Of a DNA stretch of 10,496 nt, positions 5,118 to 10,496 are shown piece after piece (position 1 is the first letter of the stretch; every line of letters begins with the position of its first letter). The notes under the pieces were generated by a model that was not told the DNA's origin, searched no databases, and worked only from the letters and a program-made list of their open reading frames with translations. The DNA comes from Caryophanales bacterium UBA7476 (GTDB taxonomy: Bacteria > Bacillota_I > Bacilli_A > RF39 > UBA660), in NCBI GenBank assembly GCA_002477275.1, contig DLOU01000026.1, positions 1 through 10,496 on the forward strand. Direction: 5' to 3'. The position numbers and the translations under genes were made by a program.

Positions 5118-5621
5118 ATGAGAATAATATTAAAAAATGAATATGATATAAAAGATGAAGAAGTAAATGAAGTAGTAAAAAGAGTGAAAGTATTACTTAG
5201 AAATTCTAATAATGAGTTACTTCTTGGTTATTCTCATACTGCTTATCAATTTCCAGGTGGACATGTAGAAGATGGAGAAGATTTACTTGATGCTTTAAAT
5301 AGAGAAATACTAGAAGAAGTTGGTATGAGTCTTGATATAAGTGACATTGAACCTTTTGCAGAGCGTATTGCTTATTATAAAGATTATCCAGAAGAAGGTA
5401 AGAATAGAAAAAATGAAATATATTACTATGAATATGTAACGGATAGTAAACCTGATTTATCTAAAACTAATTATACTGAAGATGAAAAATTAGGTAATTT
5501 TGAGTTGAGATATATTCCAGTTGATAGAGTAATTGAAGAACTTTCATTAAATAGAGATAAAAATGGAGATGTTAGAGGTATTGCTTCTGAAATGCTTGAA
5601 GTGTTGGATGGATATTTATAA
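5118..5621 (+). CDS. Nudix hydrolase
   Basis: Nudix enzymes hydrolyse a nucleoside diphosphate linked to another group, often removing damaged or signalling nucleotides. The box GX5EX7REUXEEXGU matches perfectly from Gly48 to Met70: Glu54, then Arg62-Glu63, Glu66-Glu67 and Gly69, the residues that bind the metal. The preceding strand AYQFPGGHVEDGE is typical. The whole protein is one 167-aa Nudix domain with no extra module, so the substrate cannot be assigned. The start follows GAGGTG (5107-5112) by 5 bases. It has its own promoter and terminator, so it is a single-gene unit. The nearby (p)ppGpp hydrolase makes a nucleotide-housekeeping role plausible but does not show it. Confidence 0.93.
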   Translation: MRIILKNEYDIKDEEVNEVVKRVKVLLRNSNNELLLGYSHTAYQFPGGHVEDGEDLLDALNREILEEVGMSLDISDIEPFAERIAYYKDYPEEGKNRKNEIYYYEYVTDSKPDLSKTNYTEDEKLGNFELRYIPVDRVIEELSLNRDKNGDVRGIASEMLEVLDGYL

Positions 5622-5655
5622 AAAATAGTTAATCTTTTGATTAATTATTTTTTTT
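5621..5655 (+). terminator. Terminator after the Nudix gene
   Basis: AATAGTTAATC (5624-5634) and GATTAATTATT (5639-5649) form an 11-bp stem with one G-U pair around TTTT, extended by A-T pairs, and eight T follow (5648-5655). Confidence 0.8.
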
Positions 5656-5689
5656 GTAATTTTTTTCTTTATCTCATAATAATACATTT

Positions 5690-5710
5690 GAGGTGAGTAA
5701 AATGAATTAA
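5690..5710 (+). other. Start-stop mini reading frame MN
   Basis: A good ribosome binding site, GAGGTGAG (5690-5697), is followed 4 bases later by ATG AAT TAA. It codes for two residues only and lies 54 bases before the KilA-N gene, whose own start has a weaker AAGGG (5748-5752). It is either a minimal upstream frame or the remnant of a lost gene start. Confidence 0.35.
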
Positions 5711-5763
5711 GTTAAAATGCACTTAGTATATAAGTTATTTAATAATGAAGGGATCTGTAGATA

Positions 5764-6636
5764 ATGGACAATAAAATTATAAAAACAAAAATAAAAGTGA
5801 AAGATAATTTGATTAATGTAATGCGAATAAAAAATACTGATTATATTTCTTTAACTGATTTAGCAAGATATAAAAATCCTTTAGAACCAGGTGAAGTTAT
5901 AATAAAATGGATGAGTAATAAAAGTTCATTTGATTTTTATTCTTTGTGGGAAGAATTATTTAATGATAATTTTAAAGTGGCGGAATCTCGCTACTTTAAA
6001 AATGATTCAGCAACGCAATCATTTACAATGAGTCCATCTAGATGGATAAATTTAACAAATGCAATAGGTTTTATTAGTAAAAGAGGAAAATATGATGGCG
6101 GTACGTTTGCACATCCAGATATTGCATTAGAATTTGCTTCTTGGATAGATCCTGCTTTTAAGTTATATTTAATCAAAGAGTTTGAAAGACTAAAATATAA
6201 CGAAAATTATCAAAATGAAGTGGAATGGTCAGTTAGAAGAATGCTTACTAAAACAAATTATAAAATACATACAGATAGTATTAAAGAAAACATTGTTCCA
6301 AAGTTGACTGATAAGCAAAAACAAAATATATATGCAGATGAAGCAGATGTAATAAATGTTGCATTATTTGGCCAAACCGCTAAGGAATGGAGAGATAGTA
6401 ATCCAAGTTTGAAAGGTAATATAAGGGATTATACTGATGTTTTACATTTAGTTATTTTAAGTAATCTAGAAGTTTTAAATGCGAATATGATTGAGGATAA
6501 TATAAAACAAAGTGAACGATTAATTAAACTAAATAGTGTTGCAAAAAAAGAACTTGAAGTATTAATTAGTGATAAAAATATAATAGGAATTAATAATTTA
6601 AACAATAAGAATAATAATTTAATTTCAAATAAATAA
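5764..6636 (+). CDS. KilA-N domain protein
   Basis: KilA-N is a small DNA-binding domain first known from phage P1 and large DNA viruses. It is seen here at about residues 25-145, with YISLTDLARYKNP (27-39), the Trp-rich stretch WMSN..FDFYSLWEELFN, SPSRWINLTNAIGF (90-103) and GGTFAHPDIALEFASWIDP (112-130). The second half (about 150-265) contains EADVINVALFGQTAKEWR and YTDVLHLVILSNLE, a helical region that often accompanies this domain in Firmicutes. The protein ends in a low-complexity Asn-rich tail (279-290). The role is unknown: possibly a phage-derived regulator or a defence-related protein. The start follows a weak AAGGG by 11 bases. No other phage gene is nearby. Confidence 0.85.
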   Translation: MDNKIIKTKIKVKDNLINVMRIKNTDYISLTDLARYKNPLEPGEVIIKWMSNKSSFDFYSLWEELFNDNFKVAESRYFKNDSATQSFTMSPSRWINLTNAIGFISKRGKYDGGTFAHPDIALEFASWIDPAFKLYLIKEFERLKYNENYQNEVEWSVRRMLTKTNYKIHTDSIKENIVPKLTDKQKQNIYADEADVINVALFGQTAKEWRDSNPSLKGNIRDYTDVLHLVILSNLEVLNANMIEDNIKQSERLIKLNSVAKKELEVLISDKNIIGINNLNNKNNNLISNK

Positions 6637-6642
6637 TTTGAG

Positions 6643-6664
6643 TATAATAAAATGGATGTATAAT
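6643..6664 (+). promoter_or_regulatory. Candidate promoter(s) of the hydrolase-qng1 pair
   Basis: Two TATAAT boxes occur, at 6643-6648 and 6659-6664. A TTGAGT at 6638-6643 is 15 bases before the second, shorter than ideal, and no good -35 precedes the first. Either could start a transcript; readthrough from the KilA-N gene is equally possible. Confidence 0.35.
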
Positions 6665-6682
6665 ATATTTAGAAGGTATTTT

Positions 6683-7378
6683 ATGAAAGATGAATTTCTA
6701 ATTAATAATAAAATTAATACTTTAAGTTTTATAGATGGTAATAAAGATATACTTTTATATATACATGGTCTTGGTGCTAATAAGGAATTTATTTTAAGAT
6801 TTAGTGATTCTTTAAAGGATAAATATAATATTTTTAGTATTGATATGCCTTGCCATGGTAAAGATAAAACTAATATTGAAAAGTTTAACTTAGATATTTG
6901 TAAGAGTTATGTTTTAGATACTATTTTATACTTGAGGGAAAAGTATAATACAAATATATATTTATTTGAATCTAGTTATGGTGGATATGTAATATTAAAT
7001 TGTTATGATGAAATAATTAAATATGTTAAAAAGATTTATTTAATGAATCCTGCTATAAACTTTTGTGAGATTATGGAAAGAAAAGTAGAATATTTAAATG
7101 AAGAGTACTATAAAGATAATACTTATCTTTCACTTTATAGTAATATTAGAATTTATCATGATGCTTATAAAGAATATAAAAAGGCTGATATTTATGTTAA
7201 AAATCACAAATATAATAATATTTATATAATTCAAGGAGATAGTGATAGAACGGTACTTGTTAATGATATCTTAGAGTTTGTTAATAAAAATGATTTAGTT
7301 TACAAAATAATAAAAAATGGTAAACATGAATTATATAATTTTGAAAAAGAAATAGTTAACTTTATATTAGAAAATTGA
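6683..7378 (+). CDS. Alpha/beta hydrolase with altered nucleophile elbow
   Basis: A 231-aa serine-hydrolase fold protein. The oxyanion-loop motif YIHGLGANKE (26-35), the strand IFSIDMPCHGKDK (50-62), the elbow ESSYGG (96-101) with Ser98, the acid strand QGDSDR (184-189) and His215 in NGKHELYN give a complete Ser-Asp-His triad. The elbow is unusual because Glu96 replaces the first Gly of GxSxG. I chose ATG 6683 because AGAAGG (6671-6676) lies 6 bases before it; an upstream TTG frame from 6638 has no such site. Its TGA stop merges with the ribosome binding site of the queuosine-salvage gene, so the two are probably made together. The substrate is unknown; release or trimming of a queuosine precursor is a guess from context. 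Confidence 0.85.
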   Translation: MKDEFLINNKINTLSFIDGNKDILLYIHGLGANKEFILRFSDSLKDKYNIFSIDMPCHGKDKTNIEKFNLDICKSYVLDTILYLREKYNTNIYLFESSYGGYVILNCYDEIIKYVKKIYLMNPAINFCEIMERKVEYLNEEYYKDNTYLSLYSNIRIYHDAYKEYKKADIYVKNHKYNNIYIIQGDSDRTVLVNDILEFVNKNDLVYKIIKNGKHELYNFEKEIVNFILEN

Positions 7379-7387
7379 GGTAATAAA

Positions 7388-8311
7388 ATGAATAAAGAAT
7401 TAAAATATGTTGTAAATAATAGTGAATATGTAAGTATAAATTATAATAATTTAGATAGTTTTATTGATGATTTAGGAGAAACAAATTATGTTCATTGGTC
7501 TAAATCACTTAATTTAAATTTAGATGAAAAAGAATGGATTCTTCTTTCTTTTATAATTGAATCCATGAACTTTTGCTTTTGGAAAAAACCAAAGTGGAAA
7601 ATTAAATACAATGATGAAATATTAACTGGTTCAAATGCAATATTTTTTTCAATTATTTCATGTGTAGAAAATAATACTAGCTTTTTAAATATAAATTATT
7701 TAGATAAAATTGATAAAGAATCTTTTTATAGTATTTTAAAAGGTGTAGAAGGAGAAATTCCATTAATTGAAGAAAGATATAATTGCTTTAAAGAAGTAAT
7801 TAATTATATAAAAAATAATGATTTTTATAGTGAATTATTTTCAATTAAAAGTGATTTAGAATTATTAAAGTACATAACAGATAAGTTTAAATATTTTGAT
7901 GATAAATCAGTTTATAAAAATCATTTAATTCATTTTAATAAGCGAGCTACATTACTTGTTAATGATTTATATCAAGTATCAGGTACTATTAGAAATAATA
8001 TAGGAAATGTTAATAATTTAGGCGGATGTGCTGATTATGGTATTCCTAGAACATTTAGGGATTATGGTATTTTAGTATATAATGAAGAACTAAAAAAAAT
8101 AGTTGATAATGAAATAGAAATACCTCATGATAGTAATATGGAAATTGAGATAAGAGCAAATATGCTTTATGTAATTGAATTAATAAAAGATAAGTTAAAA
8201 GAAAAGGAAATAATCATTAATTCTGTTGAACTTGATAATTTAATATGGCTTATGGGAAAGAAGATGTCTAATCGAAGTAATTCTCATCATACGGTAACTA
8301 TTTTTTACTAA
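7388..8311 (+). CDS. Queuosine 5'-phosphate N-glycosylase (Qng1/DUF2419)
   Basis: Qng1 proteins split queuosine 5'-monophosphate to free queuine, the base that is inserted into tRNAs with GUN anticodons. The family pattern is visible in order: NFCFWKKPKW (61-70), HFNKRATLLVNDLY (182-195), the hallmark CADYGIPRTFRDYG (214-227), EIRANMLYVIELI (254-266) and the C-terminal HHTVTIFY (300-307). Length 307 is normal and the end is intact. GAGGT (7377-7381) overlaps the stop of the alpha/beta hydrolase gene, 9 bases apart, indicating an operon. In this bacterium it would salvage queuine from degraded tRNA or from host and diet material; no tgt or transporter gene is in view. The assignment rests on remembered motifs, not an alignment. 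Confidence 0.85.
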   Translation: MNKELKYVVNNSEYVSINYNNLDSFIDDLGETNYVHWSKSLNLNLDEKEWILLSFIIESMNFCFWKKPKWKIKYNDEILTGSNAIFFSIISCVENNTSFLNINYLDKIDKESFYSILKGVEGEIPLIEERYNCFKEVINYIKNNDFYSELFSIKSDLELLKYITDKFKYFDDKSVYKNHLIHFNKRATLLVNDLYQVSGTIRNNIGNVNNLGGCADYGIPRTFRDYGILVYNEELKKIVDNEIEIPHDSNMEIEIRANMLYVIELIKDKLKEKEIIINSVELDNLIWLMGKKMSNRSNSHHTVTIFY

Positions 8312-8371
8312 ATTATTAGTCAAATTATGTATAATTCATTGAAATAAAATTATGGCTGTGTTACGTTAAAA

Positions 8372-8400
8372 TTGACAAATAATGTAAATTGTGATATAAT
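8372..8400 (+). promoter_or_regulatory. Near-consensus promoter of the adenylate-forming enzyme gene
   Basis: TTGACA (8372-8377), a 17-base spacer and TATAAT (8395-8400) match the vegetative consensus fully, with a TG two bases before the -10. It is among the strongest promoters in the window, suggesting high constitutive expression. Confidence 0.9.
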
Positions 8401-8428
8401 TTAGGCAATTTTAAGGAGGCAAATATTT

Positions 8429-10462
8429 ATGAAGACTGTTGAGTATACAAAGGAAACAGGAAAAATTAAACCATTTATTTTACAGGAAGAAATTGCAAAC
8501 GTTGTTAAGTTACCAGATTCAAAACCATCGAAAAGAATCATTCAAAATAAGAAAAGTAAACAAGCGATGGCAGTACTTACTGATATTGAAAAGAATCATA
8601 ATATTTCATGGTACAAAGAATTAAGAAATAGAGCAGAGAGAAATATGAATGCAGTTGCTTTATTTTATAGGGGAAGAAAAATTACTTTTCGTCATTTATT
8701 TGAAAAAGCAGACGCTTTATCAAAGGCTTTAGCTAAGGCCGGAATAGAGAAAGGTGATGAAATACCTTGTTGTATTTCAAATACCCCAGAGTTAATATAT
8801 ACTATGCTAGCTGCAAATAGAATAGGTGCTAAACTTAACTTATTCGGAACTCATTTAGATAAAAATTATTTAAAAGAAATTTTAGATAATACAAGCAAAA
8901 AAGTTTTAATTGCATCAGATGATAATTATTCTGAAATACAGGATGTTGTTAATAAATGTGATTTTAAAAATAAAGTTTTAATTTCACTTAGTGACTCTCT
9001 TCCAAAAAATCCAGAAAAATGTTCTGAATATGTATCTGATTTAGATAAATATTATCGTTATCCAAATTTAGTTCCAAAATTTAAGATAAATGATAATAGT
9101 ATATTGTCATTTAATGAATTTATAAAATATGGTGAAGATTATAATAAACCAATTATTGATAATAGCACACTTGATACTGAATTTGTAGTTACTTATACCA
9201 GTGGATCTACGAAAAAAGGATTCCCTAAACAAATAATTCATACAAATAGAAGTTTTATTGTTTCAGGAACTTTTAATGATATGGAATTATCTGGAAGCCC
9301 AAAAATTCCTTATCAAAGAGGTATGTGTTATATTCACAGTGATTCAAACACAAATCTTGTTACATGTATATCAGATAGTCTTATGAAACTATGGTCCGTA
9401 TCATGTGAACCTGAATATGGAAGAGAAGTTGCTCTTGATGCAATTAGAATTAACAGTCCAAGTATGATTGAAATGACAACTAGTCATATAATACAAATGT
9501 GTAAAGATTATTTAAAGAATCTTGATAAGGGTGTTAAATATAAATTTCCAAAAATGATAGCTACTTTTGCAGTAGGGGAACCTACATCTAAAGGTGAAGA
9601 GAAACTTATAAATAAAGTGTTAAAAACTTCAAAAGCAGGAAGTGAAGTAAGGGTAAAAGGTATCACTCTTCCTTATGCTCCATTATCAGTTGGTGGAGGA
9701 GATTGTGAACATGGTGGAATCTTCTATAATGTATTTAACAATATTCAATCAAAGAAGAATATGATTTTAACACATAAAAAGAGTGCTGATAATGGAATGG
9801 CTCCGGTTGTTTTCGGAAATGTTACAGCACTAAAAAAAGATGAAAAAGGTAATTATGTTGAATGTGATTACTATGAAAATGGTATATTAGTAGCTAATTC
9901 TGCAACAAATATGACCGGTTACAAAAATGATATTGAAAATACTTTAAAAAAAATAATAAGAGATTCGTATGGTCGCGATTGGCTTAGTTGTGATGCATAT
10001 GGTTATATTGATGCAGCTGGAAATGTTCATCAAAAGGATAGAGTAGGAAATGAAATTATTTTAGAGAATGGTACAATGATTTTACCTTCACAAATTTCAG
10101 AAGTTGTTTTAAATGATACTAAAAATATTCTCTCTTGCACTGTAACAAGTTATCATACTGAAAATGGTGATATTCCTATCGTAAACTATGAACTTTCGCC
10201 ACTTATGATAAATAGTAGAAGAAAAGCTATTCTATCTATGAATGATAGAATTAAGCAAAAATTTGGCTCTTTACTTGGTGATCAAATCTTATTTAGAGAA
10301 TTTACTAATGATAAATCTTTTCCTGTAAGTGGTAGTGGAAAAAGAGATATTCTTGCAATTGAAAATATGGGATTAAATAATACATATAGAATCGTTGATG
10401 ATAAAGCAATACTAACAAATATAAGTGATACTAAGGACGATGGAAAAGTATTAAGAAAGTAA
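8429..10462 (+). CDS. Adenylate-forming (AMP-binding) enzyme, acyl-CoA synthetase-like
   Basis: The family activates a carboxylate with ATP to an acyl-AMP, then usually passes it to CoA or a carrier protein. The N-terminal fold starts around residue 60 and includes VALFYRGRKITFRHLFEKAD (76-95). The ATP loop is TYTSGSTKKGFPK (255-267), slightly unlike the usual TSGTTGxPK. The aspartate of the ribose site is in SCDAYGYID (520-528) with Arg538 in KDRVGNEI, and the C-terminal catalytic lysine is Lys638 in PVSGSGKRD. At 677 aa it is longer than the usual 500-560, with about 60 extra N-terminal residues and extra segments near 190-245 and 400-460. The substrate is not readable. AAGGAGG (8413-8419) precedes the ATG by 9 bases. 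Confidence 0.92.
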   Translation: MKTVEYTKETGKIKPFILQEEIANVVKLPDSKPSKRIIQNKKSKQAMAVLTDIEKNHNISWYKELRNRAERNMNAVALFYRGRKITFRHLFEKADALSKALAKAGIEKGDEIPCCISNTPELIYTMLAANRIGAKLNLFGTHLDKNYLKEILDNTSKKVLIASDDNYSEIQDVVNKCDFKNKVLISLSDSLPKNPEKCSEYVSDLDKYYRYPNLVPKFKINDNSILSFNEFIKYGEDYNKPIIDNSTLDTEFVVTYTSGSTKKGFPKQIIHTNRSFIVSGTFNDMELSGSPKIPYQRGMCYIHSDSNTNLVTCISDSLMKLWSVSCEPEYGREVALDAIRINSPSMIEMTTSHIIQMCKDYLKNLDKGVKYKFPKMIATFAVGEPTSKGEEKLINKVLKTSKAGSEVRVKGITLPYAPLSVGGGDCEHGGIFYNVFNNIQSKKNMILTHKKSADNGMAPVVFGNVTALKKDEKGNYVECDYYENGILVANSATNMTGYKNDIENTLKKIIRDSYGRDWLSCDAYGYIDAAGNVHQKDRVGNEIILENGTMILPSQISEVVLNDTKNILSCTVTSYHTENGDIPIVNYELSPLMINSRRKAILSMNDRIKQKFGSLLGDQILFREFTNDKSFPVSGSGKRDILAIENMGLNNTYRIVDDKAILTNISDTKDDGKVLRK

Positions 10463-10477
10463 TGTAGTTACTTTCTT
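10453..10477 (+). repeat. Perfect hairpin at the end of the adenylate-forming gene
   Basis: AAGAAAGTAA (10453-10462) and TTACTTTCTT (10468-10477) form a perfect 10-bp stem with the loop TGTAG. The 5' arm includes the gene's last codons and stop. No T-run follows, so it is not a standard intrinsic terminator and may instead protect the mRNA end. Confidence 0.6.
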
Positions 10478-10484
10478 CAGACTG

Positions 10485-10490
10485 TTGACA
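10485..10490 (+). promoter_or_regulatory. Possible -35 box of the next gene, cut by the window end
   Basis: A consensus TTGACA lies 6 bases before the window end; its -10 would be outside. Confidence 0.35.
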
Positions 10491-10496
10491 AAATAA

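Noticed and set aside
5991..6176. A 61-aa reading frame on the - strand.
   Set aside because: It lies entirely within the conserved KilA-N domain coding sequence.
8312..8371. A terminator after the queuosine-salvage gene.
   Set aside because: The only inverted repeat (AATTAT-GT-ATAATT, 8323-8336) has too short a loop and no T-run.
8439..8624. A 61-aa frame overlapping the start of the adenylate-forming gene.
   Set aside because: It is an out-of-frame shadow of the large gene and has no ribosome binding site of its own.
1..10496. CRISPR arrays, tRNA or rRNA genes and transposase genes.
   Set aside because: No spaced direct repeats, cloverleaf sequences or transposase motifs were seen on either strand.

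Overview
This window is about 10.5 kb of very AT-rich DNA from what looks like a low-GC Firmicute, probably a gut member of the Bacilli/Clostridia or a relative of the Mollicutes. The basis is a tRNA-sensing T-box leader, GGAGG-type ribosome binding sites, short U-tailed terminators and strong use of AGA, TTA and ATA codons. TAA, TAG and TGA all end genes, so the code is the standard one. All the large genes are on the + strand.

Layout: (1) 38-2424 is a tryptophan-controlled operon: promoter, Trp-specific T-box with terminator, a 14-codon reading frame containing a Trp codon, trpS, and a coupled gene for a protein with an HExxH zinc-site signature. (2) 2425-2970 looks non-coding but is densely structured. 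On the - strand it holds a 30-aa membrane peptide gene. Its predicted mRNA ends are complementary, its ribosome binding site is sequestered in a hairpin, and a candidate antisense RNA converges on its 3' end. Together these resemble a type I toxin-antitoxin locus. It is followed by a 31-codon Leu/Ile/Val-rich reading frame whose stop codon lies inside a terminator just before the next gene. (3) 2976-4418 is a short RelA/SpoT-family protein with an intact (p)ppGpp hydrolase site, an apparently damaged synthetase site and no C-terminal regulatory region. (4) 4424-5051 is a mazEF locus with a palindromic operator. mazF is intact but mazE has an in-frame TAA at codon 6. (5) 5118-5621 is a Nudix hydrolase. 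(6) 5764-8311 holds a KilA-N protein, an alpha/beta hydrolase and a queuosine-salvage glycosylase (Qng1/DUF2419). The last two overlap through a stop codon and ribosome binding site and probably form one unit. (7) 8372-10462 is a 677-aa adenylate-forming enzyme with its own near-consensus promoter. A hairpin and a possible -35 element for the next gene end the window.

As a whole, the region reads as translation-stress control. It contains a charged-tRNA sensor, a Trp-tRNA synthetase, a (p)ppGpp hydrolase behind a possible branched-chain amino acid attenuator, an mRNA-cleaving toxin and a gene for a tRNA-modification precursor. The strongest candidates for something undescribed are the small-peptide/antisense locus at 2466-2762 and the leader peptide in front of the RSH gene. 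All functions are inferred from sequence motifs read by eye; no database search was run.
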